From contig CP000781.1 in the NCBI GenBank assembly GCA_000017645.1, forward strand, positions 1,826,001 to 1,890,000: a stretch of DNA of 64,000 nucleotides, given 5' to 3'. Position numbers and translations under genes: made by a program. This DNA comes from Xanthobacter autotrophicus Py2 (GTDB lineage Bacteria > Pseudomonadota > Alphaproteobacteria > Rhizobiales > Xanthobacteraceae). Shown here piece after piece: positions 1 through 8,256 of this stretch (within the stretch, counting starts at the first letter, position 1; every line of letters starts with the position of its first letter). The notes beneath the pieces are model-generated. The model worked only from the letters and a program-made list of their open reading frames with translations. It searched no databases and was not told where the DNA came from.

Positions 1-1359
1 GCTGCGCACATCCGGGCCGGGGTTCATCTCGAACGCCCGGTAGGGGTCCATGGCCGGCTGCTCGATGATGCGCCGGGCGAGCTTCATGCCCTCCACCAGG
101 CAGTCGCGATCCTCCTGAACCGCAAGGAAGTTCGGCCGGATGGCCGGGGCCTTGAACGGGTCCGGCGAGGTCACGTGGATGGAGCCGATGGATTGCGGGC
201 GCAGCTGGGTGACGCCGATGGTCATGCCCGGCTGGCGGTCCAGCGCACGGTCGGCGGCATTGGCGTAGCTGGCGTGCATGAAGAAATATTGCACGTCCGG
301 CCCCTCCAAGCCCGGCCGCGTCTTCACGAAACCATGGGCAAGACCGGTTCCCAGGGTGAGAATACCTTTGCGCGTCAGGAAATACTGCGCCACGGCCTTG
401 GCGAGGGCGAGGCCGCGGGTCTGCTCGTTGAGGGTCACCGGCTGCTTGACGCGCCAGTTCATGCGGGTGGCGAAGTGGTCGCGATAATTGTTGCCGACGC
501 CGGAAAGGGCATGCACCACCGGGATGCCCGCCGCCTTCAGCGTCTCCGGATGGCCGATGCCCGACAGTTCCAGCAACTGGGGCGACTGCACCGCCCCGGC
601 GGCGAGCAGCACCTCGGCCCGCGCGGTGGCCGCCACTTCACGGCCGCCCTGCCGGTAGGTCACCCCGGTCACCCGCCGGCCGTCGAGGGTGAGGCAGAGG
701 GCCTGGGCGTGGGTCGCCACCTTGAGGTTGGGACGGGAGAGAGCGGGGCGCAGATAGCCGTCCACCACGGTCCAGCGGCGCCCGTTTTTCTGGTTCACCT
801 GATAATAGCCGAACCCGTCCTGAACCTTTCCGTTGTAGTCGGGGTTGCGCGGGTAGCCGGCCTGCTCCGCCGCCTTGATGAAAACCTCAGACAGAACAGG
901 GCGTTCGCCCACGCGGACGATGTTGATGGGGCCGTCGGTTCCGCGCTCGTTGGTGTCGATGTCGGAGGCCTCGAAGGTCTCGAACTTCTTGAAGTAGGGC
1001 TTCACGTCGTCCCAGCCCCAGCCGGTGGCGCCGAGCTGGGCCCAGCCGTCATAATCCTGGCGCTGGCCGCGCACGAAAATCATGCCGTTGATGAGGGTTG
1101 AGCCGCCCAGCCCCTTGCCGCGCGGCACCACGATGGGGCGGTCGTAGGTATTTTCTTCCGGCTCGGTGTGGAAGCGCCAGTTGAAGGCGCTGCCGGCCAG
1201 AAGCTTGGAGAAGCCGGCCGGAATGGGCACCCAGAAGCCCCGGTCCGTACCGCCCGCCTCCAGCAGGAGGACGGTGCGGCGGGGGTCTTCCGAGAGGCGG
1301 GCCGCGAGGATCGCGCCTGCGGTTCCGCCTCCCACGACGATATAGTCGAAGCTGTCCAT
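1..1359 (-). CDS. GMC family oxidoreductase (choline/alcohol dehydrogenase-like), partial
   Basis: The reading frame is open from an ATG at 1359 to the window edge, giving the first 453 residues; the C-terminal part with the catalytic His lies outside. The N-terminus begins MDSFDYIVVGGGTAG, a Rossmann dinucleotide site for FAD. A GMC signature (GKGLGGSTLINGMIFVRG) is near residue 85, and a second one (GAVQSPQLLELSGIG) near 230. GMC enzymes oxidise primary alcohols or polyols to aldehydes with FAD. It sits 38 bp after the GlcD-type oxidase and is probably the distal gene of the leftward catabolic operon. The substrate cannot be read; choline is unlikely because no betaine genes are nearby. Family call is secure, function is inference. 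Confidence 0.85.
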   Translation of the reverse strand, partial: MDSFDYIVVGGGTAGAILAARLSEDPRRTVLLLEAGGTDRGFWVPIPAGFSKLLAGSAFNWRFHTEPEENTYDRPIVVPRGKGLGGSTLINGMIFVRGQRQDYDGWAQLGATGWGWDDVKPYFKKFETFEASDIDTNERGTDGPINIVRVGERPVLSEVFIKAAEQAGYPRNPDYNGKVQDGFGYYQVNQKNGRRWTVVDGYLRPALSRPNLKVATHAQALCLTLDGRRVTGVTYRQGGREVAATARAEVLLAAGAVQSPQLLELSGIGHPETLKAAGIPVVHALSGVGNNYRDHFATRMNWRVKQPVTLNEQTRGLALAKAVAQYFLTRKGILTLGTGLAHGFVKTRPGLEGPDVQYFFMHASYANAADRALDRQPGMTIGVTQLRPQSIGSIHVTSPDPFKAPAIRPNFLAVQEDRDCLVEGMKLARRIIEQPAMDPYRAFEMNPGPDVRS

Positions 1360-1397
1360 GGCCTTGTTCCAGCGTACCTTTTTGTGCGGCCGGGGGA

Positions 1398-2786
1398 TCA
1401 GCCCCCGGCTGGCAGGACCTTTCCGGGGTTCAGGAAATCGTCCGGGTCGAGGGCGGTCTTGAGGGTGCGGGCGAGGGCGATCTCCGCCGGTGCGCGGCGC
1501 AGGAGAAGCTCGTCCACCCGGTACTGGCCGATGCCGTGTTCGGCGGAAATAGAGCCGGCAAAACGGGCCACCACGTCATGGACGAGGGTGTTGATGGCGG
1601 CGCCGTCCTGGCCCGGGGCGAGCACCACGTTGTAATGGATGTTGCCGTCGCCCAAGTGCCCGAAAGCATTGACCTTTGCGCCCGGTGCGCCGTTCTCGAT
1701 GGCGATGTCCGCGGCCTCCAGGAAGGCAGGAACATCGACGATGGGCACGGAGACATCGTGCTTCATGCTCTTGCCCTCGCGGGCCTCGCCATCGGTGATG
1801 TGCTCGCGCAAGGCCCAGAGCTGGGTGGCCTGCGCCCCGGTCTCGGCGATGACGCCGTCCAGCGCCGTGCCGTTCTCCAGCGCCGCTGCCAATGCCGCCT
1901 CCGCGGCCTCCCTCAGGCCGGATAGGCTGGCACCGGCCTCCAGCAGCACGAACCAGTCGCCGGAGGCGATGGGCGGGGTGAGGTTGAGGTGCCGCTTCAG
2001 CAGGTCGAAGGAATAGCCGCTCATCAGCTCGAAGGCAGAGAGGGTGTCGCCCAGTTCCTCCTGCGCCAGCGCCAGCAGGTCCAGGGCCGCCTGGGGGCTG
2101 GGCACGGAGAGCAGGGCGGTGACAGTATGGCGGGGCCGGGGCACCAGGCGCAGCACGGCGCCGGTGACGATGCCCAGCGTGCCCTCGGTGCCGATGAAGA
2201 GCTGTTTGAGGTCGTAGCCGGCGTTGTCCTTGCGGAGCTGGCGGGCCATGTCCACGATGGTACCGTCGGCGAGCACCACCTCAAGGCCCAGCACCAGTGC
2301 GCGGGCCATGCCGTAGCGCACCACATTGACCCCGCCCGCATTGGTGGAGACCACCCCGCCCAAGGTCGCCGAGCCTTCCGCCGCAAGGCTTATGGGCAGC
2401 AGACGGCCGGCCTCGGCGGCGGCGTCCTGCGCCACCTTGAGGATGCAGCCGGCATCGGCGGAGATGGTGAGGCCCACCGGGTCGACGGCGCGCACCTTGT
2501 TCATGCGGGTGAGGGAGAGCACCACCTGTCCGCCCGAGGCGTCCGGCACCGCGCCGCCGGCAAGGCCGGTATTGCCGCCCTGGGGCACGATGGCGGCGCC
2601 GGCCGCGCGGCAGGCCTTCACCACCTCGGACACCTCGGCGGTGGAGGCGGGGCGGGCGACGCACAGCGGGCGGCCGGGAAACAGGCGGCGCCAGTCGATG
2701 GCATAGGAGGCCATGTCGGCCTCGTCGGCGAGGAGGCCGGAGGGGCCGAGAATGGCGGCAAGGCGGGAAACAAGATCGGCGCTCAT
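1398..2786 (-). CDS. FAD-binding oxidase, GlcD / D-2-hydroxyacid dehydrogenase type
   Basis: A 462-residue protein with an N-terminal FAD-binding PCMH domain (PQGGNTGLAGGAVPD near residue 70, then NAGGVNVVRYG and GTEGTLGIVTG) and a C-terminal FAD-oxidase domain carrying GHLGDGNIHYNV and EHGIGQYR, whose His residues typically bind metal and substrate. The family (GlcD, D-lactate and D-2-hydroxyglutarate dehydrogenases) oxidises D-2-hydroxyacids to 2-oxoacids. It follows the SDR gene after a 164-bp gap with hairpins and precedes the GMC oxidoreductase. In this island it probably handles a hydroxyacid intermediate of the imported compound. No GlcE/GlcF subunits are present, so a single-subunit enzyme is favoured. 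Confidence 0.88.
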   Translation of the reverse strand: MSADLVSRLAAILGPSGLLADEADMASYAIDWRRLFPGRPLCVARPASTAEVSEVVKACRAAGAAIVPQGGNTGLAGGAVPDASGGQVVLSLTRMNKVRAVDPVGLTISADAGCILKVAQDAAAEAGRLLPISLAAEGSATLGGVVSTNAGGVNVVRYGMARALVLGLEVVLADGTIVDMARQLRKDNAGYDLKQLFIGTEGTLGIVTGAVLRLVPRPRHTVTALLSVPSPQAALDLLALAQEELGDTLSAFELMSGYSFDLLKRHLNLTPPIASGDWFVLLEAGASLSGLREAAEAALAAALENGTALDGVIAETGAQATQLWALREHITDGEAREGKSMKHDVSVPIVDVPAFLEAADIAIENGAPGAKVNAFGHLGDGNIHYNVVLAPGQDGAAINTLVHDVVARFAGSISAEHGIGQYRVDELLLRRAPAEIALARTLKTALDPDDFLNPGKVLPAGG

Positions 2787-2872
2787 GAGGCAGCCCTCAA
2801 GACATCTGGCATGAAACGGGTGCGAGCTTCAGCCGGATGGCCCCGCCCGCGCGGTGGCGAAGCGGATGCATC

Positions 2873-2944
2873 CGTTGGCCGCGCACCGCAAGCCCCTTTC
2901 TCCCGCAAAGGCCGTGTCCTTGCCGTGGAAAGCCGGGACACGGC
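2873..2944. repeat. Palindrome and hairpin between SDR and GlcD-like genes
   Basis: The 164-bp gap 2787-2950 holds a perfect 12-bp palindrome (CGGATGCATCCG, 2873-2884) and a 9-bp stem (2911-2919 with 2936-2944) around a 16-base loop. They could serve as an operator and a processing or attenuation hairpin before the oxidase gene. Only the sequence symmetry is seen; the role is inference. Confidence 0.4.
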
Positions 2945-2950
2945 GTGCCG

Positions 2951-3715
2951 TCACACATAGCCGTAGGCGGACCAGCCGCCGTCCACGCCCATCACCTGCC
3001 CGGTGACGGCGCTTGAGGCATCGGAGGCGAGAAACACCGCCATGCGGGCCACTTCGTCCGCCTCCACCAGCCGGCCCATGGGGGTGCGGGCCTTCAGGCG
3101 GTCGAGGTCGAGACGGCCGCGGGCGGCGAGGTCGTCGAGCAGGGCGGTGCGCACATAGCCGGGGGCGATGGCATTCACCCGCACCTTGTCCCGCGCCCAT
3201 TCGCAGGAGAGGGCCTTGGCCATCATGGCGACGGCCGCCTTGGAGGCGCAGTAGCCGATGCGTTCGGGCGCGGCCACCACGCCATACATGGAGGCCATGA
3301 GCAGCAGGGAACCGCCGCCCTGGGCGATCATGCGCCGCCCCGCCTCCTGCGCCGTGAGGAAGGTGCCGGTGAGGTTGATGTCGATGACGCGCTGCCACTC
3401 CTCCTCGGTGACCGAGAGGGTGGGGGCATTCTGGGAGACGCCGGCATTGGCGACGCAGATGTCCACCGGGCCGAAGCGGGCCTCGGCGGCGTCGTAGGCG
3501 CGGACGATGTCCGCCTTGCGCGTGACCGATCCCTTGACTGCGATGGCATTGCCCAGCTCCTGCGCCCGCGCCTCGGCGGCGGGGTCGAGGTCGAGCAGCA
3601 CCAGCGCGGCGCCCTCGACCCGGAACGCTTGCGCCACGGCAAGGCCAAGTCCGGAGGCGCCGCCGGTGATGAGGGCGCAGCGGCCGGCGAGGGCGCCAGT
3701 GCCGGGGCCGCTCAC
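2951..3715 (-). CDS. SDR family oxidoreductase
   Basis: A 254-residue classical short-chain dehydrogenase/reductase. The cofactor motif TGGASGLG is near residue 18, NAG near 90 and the catalytic YCASK near 160 with a Ser about 13 residues before it. The acidic residue after beta-2 (LLDLD) suggests NAD rather than NADP. The start overlaps the stop of the upstream shikimate-dehydrogenase-like gene by 4 bp, so the two are translationally coupled. SDRs interconvert hydroxyl and keto groups; the substrate is unknown and presumably an intermediate of the imported compound. Confidence 0.9.
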   Translation of the reverse strand: MSGPGTGALAGRCALITGGASGLGLAVAQAFRVEGAALVLLDLDPAAEARAQELGNAIAVKGSVTRKADIVRAYDAAEARFGPVDICVANAGVSQNAPTLSVTEEEWQRVIDINLTGTFLTAQEAGRRMIAQGGGSLLLMASMYGVVAAPERIGYCASKAAVAMMAKALSCEWARDKVRVNAIAPGYVRTALLDDLAARGRLDLDRLKARTPMGRLVEADEVARMAVFLASDASSAVTGQVMGVDGGWSAYGYV

Positions 3716-4545
3716 TTGCCGGCTCCCGGGAGCGCGCGCATGCCGAGGAACTCGGCCATGAGGTCGAGCTGGCAGGCCAGCATGGGCTTGCCGAAATGGA
3801 TGCGGCAGCCCTTCGCCTTGGCGGCGGCGAGGAGGGCGGTCTCCTCCGGTTGCATGATCACCTCGGCCACGATCTGCTCCGGCGACAGGCGTGCGGTATC
3901 GAGCGGCAGGGCATCGCCGTCCTTGAGGCCGAGGGAGGTGCCATTCACCACGATGTCGTGGCCGGAGGGGTCAGGGTTGCCGATGTCCACCTGCGCCTTG
4001 GGATAGGCCTCGGCGAGGCGGACGGCGAGGTCTTCCGCCTTGGCGCGGGTGCGGTTGGCGATGGTGAGGCGGGAGATGCCAGCTTCCACGAAGGCAAAGG
4101 CAATGGCGTTGGCCGCCCCGCCGGCGCCGGCGAGGTAGACGCTTTTGTCCTTCGGATCGATGCCCGCCGCCAGCAGGCCGCCGACGAAGCCCTTGCCGTC
4201 CAGCATCTCGCCGATGAGCCGGCCGTCCGCCTCGCGGCGCACCGTGTTCACCGCCCCGATGCGGCGGGCGCTGTCGGAGACGGCGTCGCACAGGTCCACG
4301 ATGGCGGTCTTGTGCGGCACCGTCACCACGAAGCCGCCGAGGCTCTTCATGGTCTTGAGGCCCGCGACCAGCGTCGCGAGGTCGTCCGGGGCGACCTGGA
4401 ACGGCACCATCACCCCGTCGCGGCCCTCGCGCGCCATCAGCGCGTTGAGCATCTGCGGCGTCTTCACGTGATGGATGGGGTCGGCGAGGATGCCGTAGAC
4501 GCGGGTGTGGCCGGTGATCTCGCGGGTGGGCTGGGGTGTGGTCAT
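3712..4545 (-). CDS. Shikimate/quinate dehydrogenase-like protein (AroE family)
   Basis: A 277-residue AroE-family protein. The N-terminal substrate domain has DPIHHVKTPQ near residue 22 and the conserved lysine in VPHKTAI near 80. Conserved NTV and DGKGF blocks follow. The NAD(P) domain has GAGGAANAIA near residue 140 and NRTRAKAE. In true AroE the first block reads NPIAHSKSP, where both serines bind the shikimate carboxylate; here they are Val and Thr. The C-terminal block FGKPMLACQLDLMAEF is AroE-like. Its place in a catabolic operon beside an importer and SDRs argues for a degradative role on quinate, shikimate or another cyclic hydroxyacid rather than aromatic biosynthesis. Confidence 0.82.
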   Translation of the reverse strand: MTTPQPTREITGHTRVYGILADPIHHVKTPQMLNALMAREGRDGVMVPFQVAPDDLATLVAGLKTMKSLGGFVVTVPHKTAIVDLCDAVSDSARRIGAVNTVRREADGRLIGEMLDGKGFVGGLLAAGIDPKDKSVYLAGAGGAANAIAFAFVEAGISRLTIANRTRAKAEDLAVRLAEAYPKAQVDIGNPDPSGHDIVVNGTSLGLKDGDALPLDTARLSPEQIVAEVIMQPEETALLAAAKAKGCRIHFGKPMLACQLDLMAEFLGMRALPGAGK

Positions 4546-4574
4546 GGGGCAGGTTCCGGGGGTGGCCCGAAGGC

Positions 4575-5279
4575 TCAGATGCCGAGGTAGGCGGTCTTGA
4601 TGTGCGGGTCGGCGAGCAGGCCGATGCCGGTGTTCTCGAGGGCAATCTGGCCGTTCTCGATCACATAGGCGCGGTCGGCGATCTTCAGGGCGTGGAACGC
4701 CTTCTGCTCCACCAGCAGCACAGTGGTGCCGGTCTTGCAGATGCGGTCGATGACGTCGAACATCTGCTGCACGATAATGGGAGCGAGGCCGAGGGAAGGC
4801 TCGTCCAGCATCAGCAGCTTGGGCTTCGCCATCAGTCCGCGGGCGATGGCCACCATCTGCTGCTCGCCGCCGGAGAGGGAGCCGGCGAGCTGGTCGAGGC
4901 GCTCGCGCACGCGGGGGAAGATGTCCAGCACCTCGTCGAAGCGCTGGGCCATGCCGGCGCGGACCTTGGGGTGGTAGCCGCCCATCAGCACGTTGTCGCG
5001 CACGCTCATGACCGGGAACAGCTGGCGCGCCTCCGGCACCATGATGAGGCCTGCGCCGACGATCTCGTCCGGCGGCAGGCGGTCGATGCGCTGGCCGTCG
5101 AACTCGATGGAGCCGGCGGTGGGCTTCACGAGGCCCGAGATGGCGCGTAGCAGAGTCGTCTTGCCGGCGCCGTTGGAGCCGATGATGGTCACCACCTCGC
5201 CGCGCCCGACCCGCAGCGAGACATCCTGGAGGATGACGGTGCGGCCGTAGCCGGCGGTGATCTCAGAGACCTTGAGCAT
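4575..5279 (-). CDS. livF: LIV-type ABC transporter ATP-binding protein LivF
   Basis: A 234-residue ATPase of the branched-chain amino acid/amide importer family. Walker A is GSNGAGKT near residue 34, the signature is LSGGEQQ near 136 and Walker B is LLMLDEPSLGLAP, followed by the switch-His region LLVEQ. It pairs with the LivG half of the upstream fusion at the inner face of the membrane. Its start lies inside the end of livMG, overlapping by 17 bp. Such systems import amino acids, but also aromatic acids, urea and other organic acids; the neighbouring catabolic enzymes favour a non-amino-acid substrate here. Confidence 0.93.
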   Translation of the reverse strand: MLKVSEITAGYGRTVILQDVSLRVGRGEVVTIIGSNGAGKTTLLRAISGLVKPTAGSIEFDGQRIDRLPPDEIVGAGLIMVPEARQLFPVMSVRDNVLMGGYHPKVRAGMAQRFDEVLDIFPRVRERLDQLAGSLSGGEQQMVAIARGLMAKPKLLMLDEPSLGLAPIIVQQMFDVIDRICKTGTTVLLVEQKAFHALKIADRAYVIENGQIALENTGIGLLADPHIKTAYLGI

Positions 5280-7113
5280 CGACGAAATCCTCTCCGAGAT
5301 AGGCCTCGATCACCCGTCGCTCGCGCACCACGGCATCGGGCTTGCCTTCGGCGATCACCTTGCCGCTGTCGATCACCACGATGCGGTCGGACAGGCTCAT
5401 GATGGCCTGCATGTTGTGCTCGATGGCGATGACGGTGACGCCGGTGTCGCGGATGGCGCGGATCAGCTCCACCATCTTCAGGGTGTCGGACTGGCTCTGG
5501 CCGGCCATCACTTCATCCAGCAGCAGGATGGTGGGCTCGGTGGCGAGCGTGCGCGCCACCTCCAGCCGCTTCAGGCCGCCGATGGGCAGGGTGCCCGCCT
5601 CCACGTCCTTCACGTCGTCGAGGCCCATGAGCTTGGCCACCCGAAGGGCGACGGCGCGGGCATCGTCCACGGAGCGATGGCGCAGGAAGGCGCCGATCAT
5701 GATGTTCTCCAGCACCGAGAGCTTGCCGAAGGGCTGCACGATCTGGAAGGTGCGGCCGATGCCGAGCCGGGCGAACGCATCAGGCGAACTGGGCTGATGC
5801 CACTTGCCGTCGGGGCCGAGGATCTCGATGGTGCCGGCATTGGGGGTGAGGAAGCCCGAGAGCTGGGCGAAGACGGTGGTCTTGCCGGCGCCGTTGGGGC
5901 CGATCACACCCAGGATCTCGCCCCGCTTCAGGGTGAGGGAGACGTTGTCGGTGGCGGTCAGCCCGCCGAAGCGCTTGACGAGGTTCTGCGCCTTCAGCAC
6001 CACCTCGCCGGGCGTGCCGGTGATGATCTTGGTGGCGGGCGCGACCACGTCCGCGCGGGTCCGCCCGCCGCCGGGCAGCCTGTCGATGAGGCGCACCACG
6101 AACGGGCCGAAGGTGCCGACCAGCCCGCCGGGCAGGGTCAGCGTGATGATGACCAGCACGGACCCGTAGACGAAGCCGTGCAGGCCATTGGCCGAGGCCC
6201 CGAGCCAGCCGCGGGCGAGTTCCGCGAGCGGAACCACCAGCACCGTGCCGAGCAGGGGCCCCGCCACCGTCCCGAGGCCGCCTATCAGGGCAAACATGGC
6301 GATCTCGATGGCGGTGGCGAGGGAGAACAGCGTCGCGGGCTCCAGGAAGGTCATGTACATGGCGTGGAAGGTGCCCACCAATGCGGTGAGCGCCGCCGAG
6401 ATCGCCATGGCCCAGAGCTTGACGCCGTTGATGTCGATGCCCGCCGCCTGGGCCGCGCTGTCGCGTTCACGAACAGCCGTGAGCGCATAGCCGAGGCGGG
6501 AGTGGCGGATCGCGTAGGACACCGCCAGGCAGAGCACCAGAAGTCCGAATGCAATGTAGAGATAATTGATTTTCTCGCGGAAGATCATCCACGGCCAGCC
6601 GATCTGCAGCGGCACCACGAGGCCCGCCGAGCCGCCGGTGACCCCGTTGAAGTGGATGGACAGGAGCCGCACCACCTCCAGGAAGGCGATGGTGGCGAGC
6701 GAGAAGAACGGCCCGCGCAGGCGGAAGCAGGGATAGCCGATGCCAAGGCTGACGAGGGCCGCCAGCGCCGCGCCGGCGATCATGCCGATCCAGGGCGAGA
6801 GGCCGAAATGGGTGAGCAGCAGTGCCGCTGTATAGCCGCCCAGCCCGTAGAACACCGTGTGGCCCAGCGAGAGCTGGCCGGCATAGCCGCCGAGGATGTT
6901 CCACGCGGTCGACAGCGCCCCGAACACGCAGATGGTGACGAACACGTGCACCATGAAGGTGGAGCCCGACCAGGCCGGGATGATGACCAGCAGCGACAAC
7001 GCGATGAGCGCGCAATAGACGCGCGGGTCGGTGAGCCGGGACAGGACCGAGAGCCCGCCGGGGGCGGCCTTGGCGGCGCGGGAGTCCTTGAGCGAGGAGT
7101 CGTGAAGGCTCAT
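5263..7113 (-). CDS. Fused LIV-type ABC permease and ATPase (LivM-LivG)
   Basis: One 616-residue frame joins a LivM permease and a LivG ATPase. Residues about 25-340 contain many hydrophobic segments and the LivM-type AWNILGGYAGQLSLGH block. After a linker near 345-370 comes an ABC domain: Walker A GPNGAGKT near 405, Walker B TILLLDEVMAG near 530 and EHNM. The signature region reads LPIGGLKRLEVAR, a departure from the usual LSGGQ seen in part of the LivG family. The fusion fixes a one-to-one ratio of permease and ATPase. It lies 4 bp after livH. No stop or frameshift separates the halves. Confidence 0.92.
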   Translation of the reverse strand: MSLHDSSLKDSRAAKAAPGGLSVLSRLTDPRVYCALIALSLLVIIPAWSGSTFMVHVFVTICVFGALSTAWNILGGYAGQLSLGHTVFYGLGGYTAALLLTHFGLSPWIGMIAGAALAALVSLGIGYPCFRLRGPFFSLATIAFLEVVRLLSIHFNGVTGGSAGLVVPLQIGWPWMIFREKINYLYIAFGLLVLCLAVSYAIRHSRLGYALTAVRERDSAAQAAGIDINGVKLWAMAISAALTALVGTFHAMYMTFLEPATLFSLATAIEIAMFALIGGLGTVAGPLLGTVLVVPLAELARGWLGASANGLHGFVYGSVLVIITLTLPGGLVGTFGPFVVRLIDRLPGGGRTRADVVAPATKIITGTPGEVVLKAQNLVKRFGGLTATDNVSLTLKRGEILGVIGPNGAGKTTVFAQLSGFLTPNAGTIEILGPDGKWHQPSSPDAFARLGIGRTFQIVQPFGKLSVLENIMIGAFLRHRSVDDARAVALRVAKLMGLDDVKDVEAGTLPIGGLKRLEVARTLATEPTILLLDEVMAGQSQSDTLKMVELIRAIRDTGVTVIAIEHNMQAIMSLSDRIVVIDSGKVIAEGKPDAVVRERRVIEAYLGEDFVDAQGL

Positions 7114-7117
7114 CGTG

Positions 7118-7990
7118 TCACTCCGTGCCGCGGCCGAGGCCGAACAGGCCGGTGGGCTTGAAGATGAGGATCAGGAGGAACAGCGCGAAGTAGACGACCT
7201 CTTTCAGGTCGGGCGCGATGTAGTAGCCGGAGAGGCTGTCCACGAGGCCGATGATCATGGCCCCGAAGAAGGCGCCATACATGGAGCGCATGCCGCCCAG
7301 CACCACCACCACGAAGGCGGTGAGCACGAAATAGGTGCCGATGGTGGGCGTCACCGGGTAAAGCGGCATCACCAGCGCGCTGGCAAGGCCCACGCAAGCC
7401 GCGCCCATGCCGAAAGCGATGACGTAGATCTTGTCCACTTTCACGCCCATCAGCAGCGCCGCGTTGCGGTTCTGCGCCGTGGCGCGGATGGCACGGCCGA
7501 GCGCGGTGGACTGCATGAACAGGTGAAGCCCCGCCACCAGTGCCAGCGCGCAGACGAACATCACGATCTGCCCCTTCACCAAAGTGAAGCCGGCGACCTG
7601 GACCGAGCCCTGCGCAGCGGAGGGTGGCACCGAATAAAGGTCGGCACCGAACAGCAGCAGGGCGAGGTTCACCAGCGCGGTGGAGAGGCCCACCGTGGCG
7701 AAGATCTGGATGTGTTCATCGGCGGACAAGAGCGGCTGGATCAGGAAGCGCTGCACCAGCGCGCCGAGGGCGAACAGCAGCAGCACCACGGGGATCGCGG
7801 ACGCATAGGGATGCAGGCCGAACTTCGCGGCGAGCAGGTAGGCCGCATACATGCCGACCATCAGGAACTCGCCATGGGCGAAGTTCACCACCCGGACGAT
7901 GCCGAAGATGAGGGTGAGGCCGACGCTGATGATGGCATACATGCTGCCGAGCAGGATGCCGTTGAGCACCAGCTGAATAAGAACGTCCAT
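7118..7990 (-). CDS. livH: LIV-type ABC transporter permease LivH
   Basis: A 290-residue inner-membrane permease with about eight hydrophobic segments. The N-terminal LNGILLGSMYAIISVGLTL and the following FGIVRVVNFAHGEF block are characteristic of LivH. It forms the membrane channel with the LivM half of the neighbouring fusion. It starts 266 bp after the binding-protein gene; that gap holds several hairpins, a common way to keep binding-protein mRNA in excess over permease mRNA. Confidence 0.94.
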   Translation of the reverse strand: MDVLIQLVLNGILLGSMYAIISVGLTLIFGIVRVVNFAHGEFLMVGMYAAYLLAAKFGLHPYASAIPVVLLLFALGALVQRFLIQPLLSADEHIQIFATVGLSTALVNLALLLFGADLYSVPPSAAQGSVQVAGFTLVKGQIVMFVCALALVAGLHLFMQSTALGRAIRATAQNRNAALLMGVKVDKIYVIAFGMGAACVGLASALVMPLYPVTPTIGTYFVLTAFVVVVLGGMRSMYGAFFGAMIIGLVDSLSGYYIAPDLKEVVYFALFLLILIFKPTGLFGLGRGTE

Positions 7991-8038
7991 CGCGCTCGCT
8001 CCGATGAGTACGCGGGGCTTTACGGTGCGGTCCTTCGG

Positions 8039-8082
8039 CTGGAGCCATTTCCAATCCCATCTGCGAGCGGGAATGGCTCCAG
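8039..8082. repeat. Imperfect inverted repeat upstream of livH
   Basis: Arms of 14 bases (8039-8052 and 8069-8082, ctggagccatttcc type) pair with one mismatch around a 16-base loop. It is in the untranslated stretch between the binding-protein gene and livH and would form a hairpin in the leftward transcript. There is no uridine run after it, so it is not a standard terminator. Confidence 0.45.
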
Positions 8083-8096
8083 CTTTCTACAATGAC

Positions 8097-8140
8097 GCGC
8101 ATTCTTCATGCGAACCGGTAGCCACTTCGCTTGAAAGCGC
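8097..8140. repeat. Dispersed palindromic repeat, copy 1
   Basis: This stretch contains the core tgcgaaccggtagccacttc, bounded by gcgc at both ends. A closely similar copy lies at 38359-38402, in front of the AlgX-like gene. Similar short repeats are, from memory, common in intergenic regions of Hyphomicrobiales. Copy number in the genome cannot be seen from this window. Confidence 0.5.
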
Positions 8141-8181
8141 TCTGGAGCCGGACACGCGGGAAGCGAATTGTCGGGAACTAC

Positions 8182-8214
8182 GGCCCCCGCGCGAGGCCAG
8201 ATCGCGCGGGGGCC
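8182..8214 (-). terminator. Strong hairpin after the binding-protein gene
   Basis: A perfect 12-bp GC stem (8182-8193 with 8203-8214, ggcccccgcgcg) with a 9-base loop lies 43 bp past the stop of the binding-protein gene on the leftward transcript. No U-tract follows, so partial termination or 3'-end protection of the binding-protein mRNA is more likely than full termination. Confidence 0.5.
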
Positions 8215-8256
8215 GGGCGGCGGCCCTTCCGGGCGCCGCGGGGCAGTCGGGACGGG

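Noticed and set aside
3712..4545. Biosynthetic shikimate dehydrogenase aroE
   Set aside because: Changed substrate serines and a catabolic operon context make the biosynthetic role unlikely; aroE is expected elsewhere.
5257..7161. Long plus-strand open frame opposite livMG
   Set aside because: Its translation is His/Gly/Asp/Arg-rich with no family motif. It mirrors the coding frame of livMG, as expected in high-GC DNA.
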